Made by a program: the position numbers and the translations under genes. This document shows, piece by piece, positions 25,208 to 33,135 of a DNA stretch of 64,000 nucleotides. This stretch comes from Pseudomonadota bacterium (GTDB lineage Bacteria > Pseudomonadota > Gammaproteobacteria > Burkholderiales > Eutrophovitaceae). The DNA lies in assembly GCA_027624715.1 (NCBI GenBank), contig JAQBTV010000003.1, positions 62,001-126,000 of the forward strand, given 5' to 3'. Below the pieces are notes generated by a model. It was not told the origin of the DNA and ran no database searches. It saw nothing but the letters and a program-made list of their open reading frames with translations. Every line of letters starts with the position of its first letter. Within the stretch, counting starts at the first letter, position 1.

Positions 25208-26725
25208 TCAACGTTGTAACAATGCGAGGACCATGAGACATAAGGCAAGCCCTGCCGTGGTCAACCCGAGGAGTCGAACCTTACGGCTGAGATCTTTGAT
25301 CTCCTGTTGATGCTCTTCCCGTCCTGACTCTAAGTCTTCTGACAAATAAGCGTCAATCAATCGCGGCAATCGTGGGAGCATCGAGGCCCATAAGGGAGCC
25401 TCTTTTTTAATCTGCTTGATCAACCCCCTGAGCCCTACTTGCTCTTTCATCCAATCTTCAAGATAAGGCTTCGCCGTCTTCCAGAGGTCTAAGTTTGGAT
25501 CTAACTCACGACCAAGTCCCTCAACGTTCAACAACGTTTTTTGAAGCATGATGAGCTGCGGTTGAATTTCTACGTTAAAACGTCTCGCCGCCCGAAAAAG
25601 ATTCAAGAGCAACCGACCAAAGGAAATATCCTTAAGTGGTTTATCGAATATCGGTTCACAAATGAAACGTATCGTTGCCTCAAAGTCATCGATACGGGTA
25701 TCTTTAGGTACCCAACCCGCATCAACATGTGCTTCTGCTACGCCGCGGTAGTCACGCCTAAAAAATGCCAAAAAATTCTGAGCCAGATAATTTTTATCGA
25801 CCTCAGTGAGCGTTCCCATAATCCCGAAATCAAGAGCGACATAACGCCCGTCCAACTGCACTAAAATATTACCAGGATGCATATCGGCATGGAAGTATCC
25901 ATCTCGAAACACCTGCGTAAAAAATATCTCGACACCGGACGCTGCCAGTTTTTCTAAATTAATCTGGTTGGCTCTAAGCTCATCAATTTTCCCAACCGGA
26001 ATGCCCGACATTCGCTCCATGACCATGACGTTAGTACGACAAAAATCCCAATAGATTTCTGGCACGACCAAGCTGTTTGAGTGTTTAAAGTTACGGCGCA
26101 GTTGACTGGCATTTGCCGCCTCGCGCATGAGATCAAGCTCATCTTCAAGGTGCCGTCTAAACTCTACAATCACCTCTCTCGGCTTAAGTCGTTTACCGTC
26201 AGGAAGGATGCTCGCTAACGCCCACGCAAACAAATCGAGCAGTGCAATGTCACGCTTAATCACAAACCCAATGTCAGGGCGCAATACCTTTACGGCTACT
26301 TCTCTACCATCCATCAATACACCAAAGTGAACTTGCGCAACCGAGGCGCTGGCGACTGGCTTAAGGTCGAAGTCCCTAAATATTGTCGACGTATCGCCCT
26401 CAAATGACTGCTCTAATATTTTTGAAACAATCTCTGATGAAAACGGCGCAACTCGGTCTTGTAACAAGGCCAACTCATCTGCGATGTCGAGCGGAATCAT
26501 ATCTCGCCTCGTGGAGAGCACTTGACCGAACTTAACGAATATAGGCCCTAACCGCTCTAGGGCAAGACGCAGTCGCTCGCCTCTTGGACGTGACAGATCA
26601 CGGTTAAAAAATATTATTCGTATGAAGCCTCGAAAGCCCCGCAACGCTCGATTCGAAAACGCAAATTCGTCAAGGCCAAACTGAATCGCGACCCAAAAAA
26701 TATACAGTGCGCGAAAAAATCTCAT
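25208..26725 (-). CDS. ubiB: Ubiquinone biosynthesis kinase-like protein UbiB
   Basis: Atypical protein-kinase-like ATPase (ADCK family) needed for ubiquinone synthesis, anchored in the inner membrane. The KxGQ motif FVKFGQVLSTR (about 65-75), the Ala-rich loop ASASVAQVH, HADMHPGN and the DFG-like DFGIMG are intact. The C-terminus has a hydrophobic helix TTAGLALCLMVLALL. Length 505 is slightly short of E. coli UbiB (546) but complete. The start overlaps the ubiJ stop as ATGA. Part of the ubiE-ubiJ-ubiB operon. Confidence 0.95.
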   Translation of the reverse strand: MRFFRALYIFWVAIQFGLDEFAFSNRALRGFRGFIRIIFFNRDLSRPRGERLRLALERLGPIFVKFGQVLSTRRDMIPLDIADELALLQDRVAPFSSEIVSKILEQSFEGDTSTIFRDFDLKPVASASVAQVHFGVLMDGREVAVKVLRPDIGFVIKRDIALLDLFAWALASILPDGKRLKPREVIVEFRRHLEDELDLMREAANASQLRRNFKHSNSLVVPEIYWDFCRTNVMVMERMSGIPVGKIDELRANQINLEKLAASGVEIFFTQVFRDGYFHADMHPGNILVQLDGRYVALDFGIMGTLTEVDKNYLAQNFLAFFRRDYRGVAEAHVDAGWVPKDTRIDDFEATIRFICEPIFDKPLKDISFGRLLLNLFRAARRFNVEIQPQLIMLQKTLLNVEGLGRELDPNLDLWKTAKPYLEDWMKEQVGLRGLIKQIKKEAPLWASMLPRLPRLIDAYLSEDLESGREEHQQEIKDLSRKVRLLGLTTAGLALCLMVLALLQR

Positions 26726-27330
26726 ACGTTGGTGTTTTTCTCGTTGCTATGTTGCATTCGAATGACCTCGGCCACACGCTTCTCAAAACGGCTCACTGCA
26801 TCCGATAGCTGATCCACCTCTTGCATAAACAGCTCAGTACGCACCTTCGTGACCAATAACCGCGATTCTTCGGTTAAATAGTCACTCAGTGACGACTTCA
26901 TTGATTCACGCGCACCACTTAACCAGCGCCCAAACCCTCTTAAGAGCTCACCTAATCGATGGGCGATTACATCACCGAATAATCGAGAAAAATCCTCTTC
27001 ATAGTCCCAGTCAATCTTACTCACGATGCGGGATAAGTCAGAAGCGAAATGAGCGTCACCTTCAATACGCACGCCTGCCCAACCAAACTCACCCTCTTTT
27101 AGCCAATTGAGTGCGACGTCAGGACTTAGTTTGATGATTAAACTCGGTTGCTCGTCTCCCGAATAGCGTTCAACATAACCCTCTTTATCTATACACACCA
27201 CAATTGGTCCTAAAGGCGTCTCTACGCTAACAAGCTTTCCGCTATGCGCAGCCAGATCCTGTCTCGCTTCAAGCGAGCTAGACAGCACATGTTTCAAAAA
27301 ACGCAAAATCAAAACTAAGGGCAACATCAT
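26722..27330 (-). CDS. ubiJ: Ubiquinone biosynthesis accessory factor UbiJ
   Basis: SCP2-domain lipid-binding accessory factor that helps assemble the ubiquinone-synthesis complex. The SCP2 region (about 35-110) contains GPIVVCIDKEGYVERYSG and LIIKLSPDVALNWL; the C-terminal part is a predicted coiled-coil (about 155-195). It lies between ubiE and ubiB, the usual position. ATG 27330 follows the ubiE stop as TGATG; a GTG one codon earlier is an alternative. Family similarity at this level is modest, so the name rests partly on position. Confidence 0.87.
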   Translation of the reverse strand: MMLPLVLILRFLKHVLSSSLEARQDLAAHSGKLVSVETPLGPIVVCIDKEGYVERYSGDEQPSLIIKLSPDVALNWLKEGEFGWAGVRIEGDAHFASDLSRIVSKIDWDYEEDFSRLFGDVIAHRLGELLRGFGRWLSGARESMKSSLSDYLTEESRLLVTKVRTELFMQEVDQLSDAVSRFEKRVAEVIRMQHSNEKNTNV

Positions 27331-28085
27331 CACACCTTGAACCCGCGATGGACTGCAACCACACCCGCCGCAAGGTTAAAGTATTCAACCCGATCGAAAC
27401 CTGATTCACGAACCATCTCCGCAAGCTCCTCTTGACTAGGGTGCATACGAATAGATTCGGCCAGATAACGATAGCTATCCTCATCTTTAGCAACGAATCT
27501 GCCCATAAAGGGAATAAACTTGAAGGAATACAAATCATATAGCTTCTCAAGCGGCTTCCATACCTTTGAAAATTCAAGCACGATCAACCGGCCACCTCGA
27601 CGCGTCACCCGATACATCTCCTTCAATGCCTGCGCTTTATGCGTCATGTTCCTCAAACCAAAAGCCACTGCGACACAATCAAAGTAGTCATCTGGATAAG
27701 GCAGAGACTCAGCATCACATTGGCATAAAGGTGGCATTTTTCCGGCGTCCATTAATCGATCTCGCCCGACGTTGAGCATCTCTAGGTTAATGTCGGTTAA
27801 CCATAGCTCGCCTTCCGGACCTATTTTTTCAAGGAACAACTTGGATAAATCCCCCGTGCCGCCCGCGATATCAAGTACGCGTGAACCGATTACGACACCC
27901 GACAACTGCACCGCAAATCGTTTCCACAAACGATGTAATCCTGCGGACATGAAGTCATTCATGAGGTCGTACTGGCTTGCAACTGAACTAAAGACCGCCC
28001 CGACTCGTTTACTTTTCTCTGATTCTGGGACTTGTTGATAACCAAAGTGGGTAGTACCAGATTGTTCGCTTTTTATTGAATCCAT
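27330..28085 (-). CDS. ubiE: Ubiquinone/menaquinone biosynthesis C-methyltransferase
   Basis: SAM-dependent C-methyltransferase in ubiquinone (and, if present, menaquinone) synthesis. The SAM motif [15 protein letters not shown] (about 68-82), the later [13 protein letters not shown] and the [16 protein letters not shown] motif are diagnostic for UbiE. The C-terminal end [15 protein letters not shown] is typical. Length 251 is normal. First gene of the minus-strand ubi operon; the DUF971 gene precedes it by only 16 bases and is likely co-transcribed. Confidence 0.96.
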   Translation of the reverse strand: MDSIKSEQSGTTHFGYQQVPESEKSKRVGAVFSSVASQYDLMNDFMSAGLHRLWKRFAVQLSGVVIGSRVLDIAGGTGDLSKLFLEKIGPEGELWLTDINLEMLNVGRDRLMDAGKMPPLCQCDAESLPYPDDYFDCVAVAFGLRNMTHKAQALKEMYRVTRRGGRLIVLEFSKVWKPLEKLYDLYSFKFIPFMGRFVAKDEDSYRYLAESIRMHPSQEELAEMVRESGFDRVEYFNLAAGVVAVHRGFKV

Positions 28086-28101
28086 GCTGTCGTCTTAAGG
28101 G

Positions 28102-28476
28102 TTAATCACGCGAAGCTACATTTTTCTGGAGTCGCTCAAGATAGTCCGACCAGTTTTTTTCAAAATTATTTCCTAAAGACCATAAATAATCCCAAGAAAA
28201 AATACCCGTATCATGACCATCGGTAAAGGTCAATTTTAGAGCGTAATGCCCTACCGGTTCGATATGCTGAATATTGACGTTCTTTTTTCCAACTTGCAGT
28301 ACCTCTTGTCCTGGGCCATGACCACGCACCTCTGCCGAAGGGGAAAAAACCCTTAAATACTCACAAGTCAGTATGAATTGGTCACCATTACTAAACGTAA
28401 TCTCAAGTGAACGAGTTTTTTGGTGGTGCACGATATCAGTGGGAATTAACTGAGTAGTTGAAGACTTAGTATACAA
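28102..28476 (-). CDS. DUF971 protein (GBBH-like N-terminal domain)
   Basis: A 124-residue protein with the DUF971 core: TRSLEITFSNGDQF, CEYLRVFSPSAEVRGHG and DGHDTGIFSWDYLW. The same fold forms the N-terminal domain of gamma-butyrobetaine hydroxylase, but the catalytic part is absent, and stand-alone proteins have no proven function. The start is TTG at 28476, supported by AAGAGG about 5 bases upstream; no ATG is available before the conserved core. It leads the ubiE-ubiJ-ubiB set and shares its 82-base upstream region with phoB, which carries the Pho box in the phoB direction. Confidence 0.85.
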   Translation of the reverse strand: MYTKSSTTQLIPTDIVHHQKTRSLEITFSNGDQFILTCEYLRVFSPSAEVRGHGPGQEVLQVGKKNVNIQHIEPVGHYALKLTFTDGHDTGIFSWDYLWSLGNNFEKNWSDYLERLQKNVASRD

Positions 28477-28489
28477 ACGAACCTCTTAG

Positions 28490-28523
28490 CTGTAATAATT
28501 CTGTAACAAGATAGTCATAATAT
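28490..28523 (+). promoter_or_regulatory. PhoB operator and -10 element of phoBR
   Basis: CTGTAATAATTCTGTAAC (28490-28507) has two TGTAA half-sites 11 bases apart and matches 15 of 18 Pho-box consensus positions. A degenerate third repeat AGTCAT follows at 28513, in the same 11-base register. Exactly 10 bases after the first box is TAATAT (28518-28523), a plausible -10. It predicts autoregulation of phoBR by PhoB. Confidence 0.65.
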
Positions 28524-28558
28524 ATTTGCGTTTACAATCAACTATAGCGAACAATTGA

Positions 28559-29245
28559 ATGTCAAGTACCATTCTTGTCGTAGAAGACGAGCCAGCTATT
28601 GCGGAGCTGATCGACCTCACACTAAAACGAAACGGTCATCAAACAATCTGTGCCGGCTCGGTGGAGGATGCAATCCGCTTAATTGACCATGCACTCCCAG
28701 ACCTCGCAATCATCGACTGGATGCTCCCGGGGGCCAGCGGCATAGAGCTCATTAAACGACTAAGGTCCACTAAACGCACCCAATCCATACCCGTAATCAT
28801 GCTCACTGCTAAAGCAGATGAGGCAGACAAACTAGCTGGTCTTGATACGGGAGCCGACGACTATGTCACAAAACCATTCTCACCGAAAGAACTCTTGGCC
28901 CGGATAAAAGCCGTTTTGCGCCGGCGCGCGCCACAACTGACCGACGACATTGTAGAAACTAATGGACTTCGAGTCGACCCCGCCCAGCATCGTGTCTCCC
29001 TCTACGGAGAAACTGTTCACATGGGGCCCTCAGAATTTCGGTTACTGCATTTTTTTATGACGCATCCTGAACGGGTTTATACGCGCGCTCAACTTCTTGA
29101 CCAAGTCTGGGGTGATCACGTTTTTGTAGAGGACCGCACTGTGGATGTTCACATTCGCAGGTTGAGGCAAACGCTAGAACGCTCGGGCCACGACGATTAC
29201 ATCCAAACCGTTAGAGGTGCTGGATATCGTTTTTCAAAACCATAA
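28559..29245 (+). CDS. phoB: Phosphate regulon response regulator PhoB
   Basis: OmpR/PhoB-class transcription factor. The receiver domain (1-120) has acidic residues Glu9/Asp10, the phosphorylated Asp53 (IIDWMLPG), the Thr in MLTAKAD and the Lys in VTKPFSPKELLAR. The winged-helix domain (about 130-228) has FRLLHFFMTHPERVYTRAQL and DVHIRRLRQTL, the PhoB recognition region. Identification as PhoB rather than another OmpR regulator rests on sequence style, the partner phoR and the Pho-box-like operators next to it. It is followed by phoR after 63 bases. Confidence 0.93.
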   Translation: MSSTILVVEDEPAIAELIDLTLKRNGHQTICAGSVEDAIRLIDHALPDLAIIDWMLPGASGIELIKRLRSTKRTQSIPVIMLTAKADEADKLAGLDTGADDYVTKPFSPKELLARIKAVLRRRAPQLTDDIVETNGLRVDPAQHRVSLYGETVHMGPSEFRLLHFFMTHPERVYTRAQLLDQVWGDHVFVEDRTVDVHIRRLRQTLERSGHDDYIQTVRGAGYRFSKP

Positions 29246-29308
29246 ACCCTACCGTTTCGAATTTGTTACCATGCGGCATAACGCCACACGAATGGGTACA
29301 CCGCACTC

Positions 29309-30619
29309 TTGCGACACTGGATCACCGCTCTTTTAACACTTATATTCCCAGCGATTGTCGCTGGGTTTGTTGCGCTGGTCTGGGATACGACTTTCGGCCT
29401 AATTACACTGTGTATTTGGCTATTTATTGCCTTGTGGTCGGAACGACAAATCATTTCTTCTTTTGAATCATGGATTAACTCACCTGAACCAGGGTCACCT
29501 CCAGCCGTAACATCTCGCTGGGATAGAGTATTCAAAGGTTTGATCAAAATTCAGAAACGCCAACAAGCATCAGAGGCTGCATTGAGTCACGCACTCGATC
29601 GATTTGAACAAGCCGCTCGAGCCTTACCCGATGCAGTCATTTTGTTAAATAAAGCAAGTCAAATTGAATGGTGCAACACAAGAGCAGAAGAGTACTTTCA
29701 ATTAAAACTAAACCGTGACCGCGGCGTTCAAATTGACTACTTACTCAGACAACCTGCTTTTCGAACTTTTATGAGCGGTCCTGACGTAGAGACCACACTG
29801 AATCTTCGATTGCCTCGAACAGGTATAGATCGCCTTATCTCCATACAAATGATTCCGTTTGGTCATGAACAAGGGCTCTTATTAGCGCAAGATATTACTG
29901 AACAAGAGCAAATAGAAACCACACGACGTGACTTTGTAGCCAACATCTCCCATGAGCTACGCACACCACTCACTGTAATACAAGGTTTTCTTGAAACATT
30001 CGAAGATGATCCCGCCGATAACCCAGAGCTTTTAGCGCGCGGAATCGAATTAATGTCCGACCAAAGTCGTCGTATGAATCGTCTGATTACCGACCTGCTG
30101 GCCCTGTCTCGACTAGAGACCTCCAACGCCGCACAAGAAGAGGTCGTCGACGTATCAAAACTAGCTCACGAAGTTGCGGCCGAAGGGCGGACACTATCAA
30201 ATAAAAAACATATCATTGACATTCAGGCGGCTTCTGACTTGAAAATTCTAGGCGCAGAAGATGAAATCCGAAGTGCGCTATCTAATTTGGTCAGTAACGC
30301 AGTTCGGTATTCGCCGGCCGGGGGTACAATCAGCATCAGATGGGGTCTAGTCCGTGACGAGCCCGTTTTTTCCTGTCAAGACCAAGGCGTAGGAATTGCC
30401 GCGGATCATATAGCCCGCCTCACGGAACGTTTCTACCGCGTTGATAAAGGCCGATCCCGAGAGACCGGAGGCACCGGTCTTGGCTTAGCCATTGTGAAAC
30501 ATGTTCTCAATCGTCATGAGGCACGACTGAAAATCACCAGTCAACCCGGTCAAGGCAGTGAATTTTCAATCCATTTCTCAAGTAAAAAAATTGTGCCCCA
30601 ACAGGAACCAGCCGTCTGA
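29309..30619 (+). CDS. phoR: Phosphate regulon sensor histidine kinase PhoR
   Basis: Membrane sensor kinase that controls PhoB. Domains: two closely spaced membrane helices (4-44) with almost no periplasmic loop, a PAS domain (about 95-195), the dimerisation/phosphoacceptor domain with His215 (FVANISHELRTPLTV), and the ATPase domain with NLVSNAVRYSP, DQGVGIA and GTGLGLAI. The minimal periplasmic loop matches PhoR. The start must be TTG: an in-frame TAA lies 30 bases upstream, and no other start codon occurs between. Three adjoining ATG codons in this leader are in the wrong frame. No good ribosome site is visible. Confidence 0.93.
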   Translation: MRHWITALLTLIFPAIVAGFVALVWDTTFGLITLCIWLFIALWSERQIISSFESWINSPEPGSPPAVTSRWDRVFKGLIKIQKRQQASEAALSHALDRFEQAARALPDAVILLNKASQIEWCNTRAEEYFQLKLNRDRGVQIDYLLRQPAFRTFMSGPDVETTLNLRLPRTGIDRLISIQMIPFGHEQGLLLAQDITEQEQIETTRRDFVANISHELRTPLTVIQGFLETFEDDPADNPELLARGIELMSDQSRRMNRLITDLLALSRLETSNAAQEEVVDVSKLAHEVAAEGRTLSNKKHIIDIQAASDLKILGAEDEIRSALSNLVSNAVRYSPAGGTISIRWGLVRDEPVFSCQDQGVGIAADHIARLTERFYRVDKGRSRETGGTGLGLAIVKHVLNRHEARLKITSQPGQGSEFSIHFSSKKIVPQQEPAV

Positions 30620-30625
30620 TACGCT

Positions 30626-30650
30626 AACAGCTGTCAAGCTGCTAGCTGTT
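30626..30650. terminator. Possible terminator between phoR and the HIT gene
   Basis: AACAGCT (30626-30632) and AGCTGTT (30644-30650) form a perfect 7-bp stem with an 11-base loop just after the phoR stop; CTTTAATT follows. It lies partly within the end of the convergent HIT gene. Stem and tail are weaker than at the porin terminator, so function is uncertain. Confidence 0.4.
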
Positions 30651-31062
30651 CTTTAATTGAATCACGAAATTGCTCCCAAAAACCTTCCGGCGGAAATACT
30701 GGTTGGCCTTCAGTTTGCGCGCCCCAAATAGGATTGGGATAATGGGGATCACTCTCGAAACGAGGAATCACATGCCAATGAAGATGTGGAACCAGGTTTC
30801 CAAAAGACGCAATATTGACTTTCGTCGGATTCAATAGCGTACGCAGTGTTCTTTCAACAACATAAACAACATGCATAATTTTTATTCGATCAGTTGACGA
30901 CAAATCAGAAAACTCTACCCAATGCCGATTCGTAATCACACGACAAAAAATCGGGTACCCCTCATCACGGACAGCGATCACTCGCGCAAAATCGTTCCAC
31001 CATATGACCTGCTCTTGATCGGGCAAGCACAAGACACAATCTGAGGCTATGCTAAGGCCCAT
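30634..31062 (-). CDS. HIT-family nucleotide-binding hydrolase
   Basis: Histidine-triad protein. The catalytic motif HLHWHVIPR lies near residue 98, and an N-terminal CVLC pair near 10-13 resembles the zinc site in a subset of HIT proteins. Such enzymes hydrolyse nucleoside 5'-phosphoramidates or dinucleoside polyphosphates. ATG 31062 is preferred over TTG 31068 because GGAAGG sits 7 bases before it. Length 142 is normal. Substrate not determinable. It is transcribed toward phoR and shares the tail region with it. Confidence 0.88.
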   Translation of the reverse strand: MGLSIASDCVLCLPDQEQVIWWNDFARVIAVRDEGYPIFCRVITNRHWVEFSDLSSTDRIKIMHVVYVVERTLRTLLNPTKVNIASFGNLVPHLHWHVIPRFESDPHYPNPIWGAQTEGQPVFPPEGFWEQFRDSIKEQLAA

Positions 31063-31191
31063 ACTCAAACCTTCCGAGAATTCAGACGCTGTCGTACGCA
31101 GCGTGCCAACGAAACATTTTGTTTTATTATCATCAACATTTTCCCCTTCTCATTCTGAGACTTATCCCAGCAGTACACTGTATGTATGTTC

Positions 31192-31590
31192 CTAGGTTAG
31201 ACCAACCATCAGTACCCAATATCTAAAGAATTTTCCTAAGGCAATACAAGAAACCGATAAGACAAAGTGCGTTCTAAGCCACCCTGCTGCAATGCAGACG
31301 ACATCTCCTACAAACGGTACCCAAGAAATCAAAAGAGATAAGCCGCCCCAACGCTGAACCCATGCGAACACCTTCTCGCTGGGCGGCTTATGCTTCGGGA
31401 TAAACCGGCCTAAGATGAACGTCGCTATCCCGCCGAGCGTGTTCCCAATCGTCGCGACCCAAAGCACAGTCCAAGCCGGAGCAGCCTCATTAAGGATCAT
31501 GGTCACAAAGATAATTTCGGAACTACCAGGCAACACACTAGCTGACAGCAAACTACTTACGAATAAACCAACTAAAGATACTGCTTCCAT
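31192..31590 (-). CDS. YqaA/DedA-like membrane protein
   Basis: Short inner-membrane protein (132 residues) of the SNARE-associated/DedA-like YqaA type. It has the re-entrant motif LPGSSEIIFVTMIL near residue 22 and NTLGGIATFILGRFIP near 50, then SWVPFVGDVVCIAAGWLR near 88, a pattern with conserved Gly, Pro and Arg. DedA relatives act as lipid flippases or proton-dependent transporters; the function of this short version is unknown. A strong site GGAGG lies 8 bases upstream of the ATG. It stands alone, divergent from the cytochrome gene. Confidence 0.85.
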   Translation of the reverse strand: MEAVSLVGLFVSSLLSASVLPGSSEIIFVTMILNEAAPAWTVLWVATIGNTLGGIATFILGRFIPKHKPPSEKVFAWVQRWGGLSLLISWVPFVGDVVCIAAGWLRTHFVLSVSCIALGKFFRYWVLMVGLT

Positions 31591-31699
31591 GCCTTGCCTC
31601 CGTCGAGCGCGCCGCTTTCGAATATTTTTATATTATCTAAATCAATTTTTGAGCAGTAACAACATACACGCACTTAGAGAGCTCAAAAAGAATTTGGCT

Positions 31700-31705
31700 T
31701 ATAAT
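31700..31705 (+). promoter_or_regulatory. Likely -10 element for the cytochrome gene
   Basis: A perfect TATAAT in the 201-base divergent spacer, about 87 bases upstream of the cytochrome start. No good -35 is found at 16-18 bases; TTAGAG at 31674 is too far. The rest of the spacer is AT-rich near 31620-31650 and otherwise unremarkable. Confidence 0.35.
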
Positions 31706-31791
31706 TTGTAAGTCGCCAAATAATGCAAACGACGCGGGCCAGCTGACTCGCGTTAGTTCAGCTTCAACACACTTGATATAGGAGCTCCCTC

Positions 31792-32259
31792 TTGATTCGC
31801 ACCCCAAAACAACTCATTACCGTTGTCGTCCTCGCCTTTGCCGTGCCACTAACCATTATTTTACTTATAGTCCAATTTATCACAGCAGGCATCAAAGTCG
31901 ATCCAAATAGTTCTACGATGAGTGCGCAAGCAATCGCCAAACGAATGGATCCACTCAACGCTAACGGCTCGAACAAAGTACCAGTTGAATCGAATTCAAA
32001 AAGCGTTGCAGTAACACTAGATCCTGGAGAGACTCTATACAATACCGTGTGTCAGGCATGCCACTCTGCAGGGATTGCCGGTGCGCCTAAAACAGGAGAT
32101 AAAACAGCTTGGTCTGAACGCATAAGGCTTGGGAACGATACCCTCTCCAAAAGCGTTATCAATGGTAAGAATATGATGCCTGCTAGAGGCGGGGCGACTA
32201 ATGCTTCAAACGACGACATTCGAGCCGCCGTAGATTTCATGTTGTCCAAGGTCAAATAA
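31792..32259 (+). CDS. Membrane-anchored cytochrome c (c5-like)
   Basis: Small c-type cytochrome of 155 residues. An uncleaved or signal-like N-terminal helix (about 8-32) would anchor it in the cytoplasmic membrane with the heme domain in the periplasm. The heme site is CQACH (Cys87, Cys90, His91), and the axial Met is Met128 or Met129 in GKNMMPARGG, typical of cytochrome c5/CycB. A hydrophilic linker of about 45 residues precedes the domain. The start is TTG with GGAG 7 bases upstream. Likely an electron carrier to a terminal oxidase; the partner is unknown. Confidence 0.88.
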   Translation: MIRTPKQLITVVVLAFAVPLTIILLIVQFITAGIKVDPNSSTMSAQAIAKRMDPLNANGSNKVPVESNSKSVAVTLDPGETLYNTVCQACHSAGIAGAPKTGDKTAWSERIRLGNDTLSKSVINGKNMMPARGGATNASNDDIRAAVDFMLSKVK

Positions 32260-32327
32260 CATTCATACCTCTCATAGATCACAATTCAAAAAATTTATGC
32301 TACCGGTAGCGGCACGTTAATTGAGGT

Positions 32328-33131
32328 ATGGCGACCTACGCAATTGGTGACATTCAAGGTTGCGCCAAGACGTTCTTAACACTGCTGAAAACGCTTAACT
32401 TTAACGCAGATGGGGACCGGCTCTGGCTTGTCGGAGACCTCGTCAATCGAGGCCCAGATTCGTTAACAGTACTCAGATACCTCCATAACATTAAGACGTC
32501 CGTTCAAATGGTTCTGGGGAATCACGACCTTCATCTACTGGCTGTAGCCAGTGGCGTCGAGTCGTTAAGGGCTGACGACACAATAGACGACGTTTTAAAC
32601 GCCCCTGATAAACAAGAATTACTTTTTTGGCTACGCCAACAACCACTTTTTTTTAAGGATGGTCGTTATGCACTTGTTCATGCAGGCCTTGTCCCCTCAT
32701 GGGATTTCGCTATGGCTCAAGCGCTCTCATCAGAAGTCGAGGCCCTATTAAAGAGTGATGTGCATCCAGAACTCTTAAAAAATATGCGGGGCGGAAAACC
32801 ACAGCACTGGTCTGAGGATTTGGAAGGGTGGGAGCGCTATCGCGTCATCCTTAACGCATTCACGCGCATGAGAGTGCTTGATGCAACGGGTGGGATGGAC
32901 TTCTCTTACAAGGGAGATTACCAAAACATACCGCAAAACCATACGCCTTGGTTTGACCTGCCAACCAAAAGACCTCGAGATGTCACGCTAATTTGTGGTC
33001 ATTGGTCCGCACTCGGGCTGCATATAAATCCTAATTTAGTCTCAATAGACTCAGGATGTATTTGGGGTGGACCGCTAACTGCGTACTGCCTTGAAACCCA
33101 AGAAGTCACCCAGGTAATCAATCAGGATTAA
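32328..33131 (+). CDS. apaH: Symmetrical diadenosine tetraphosphatase
   Basis: Hydrolyses Ap4A to two ADP. The metallophosphoesterase signature is complete: GDIQGC (about 7-12), GDLVNRGPDS (36-45), GNHD (about 64-67), a His in HAGL, and the C-terminal GHWSALG. Length 267 and the motif IDSGCIWGGPLTAYC are typical for ApaH rather than other calcineurin-like enzymes. It begins 68 bases after the cytochrome gene on the same strand and ends 4 bases from the convergent kinase gene. No regulatory signal is obvious. Confidence 0.95.
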   Translation: MATYAIGDIQGCAKTFLTLLKTLNFNADGDRLWLVGDLVNRGPDSLTVLRYLHNIKTSVQMVLGNHDLHLLAVASGVESLRADDTIDDVLNAPDKQELLFWLRQQPLFFKDGRYALVHAGLVPSWDFAMAQALSSEVEALLKSDVHPELLKNMRGGKPQHWSEDLEGWERYRVILNAFTRMRVLDATGGMDFSYKGDYQNIPQNHTPWFDLPTKRPRDVTLICGHWSALGLHINPNLVSIDSGCIWGGPLTAYCLETQEVTQVINQD

Positions 33132-33135
33132 TAGC

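Noticed and set aside
29271-29336. Frameshift in the 5' end of phoR
   Set aside because: The TTG start gives a complete first membrane helix with normal length, so a break is not needed; kept only as a start-site note.
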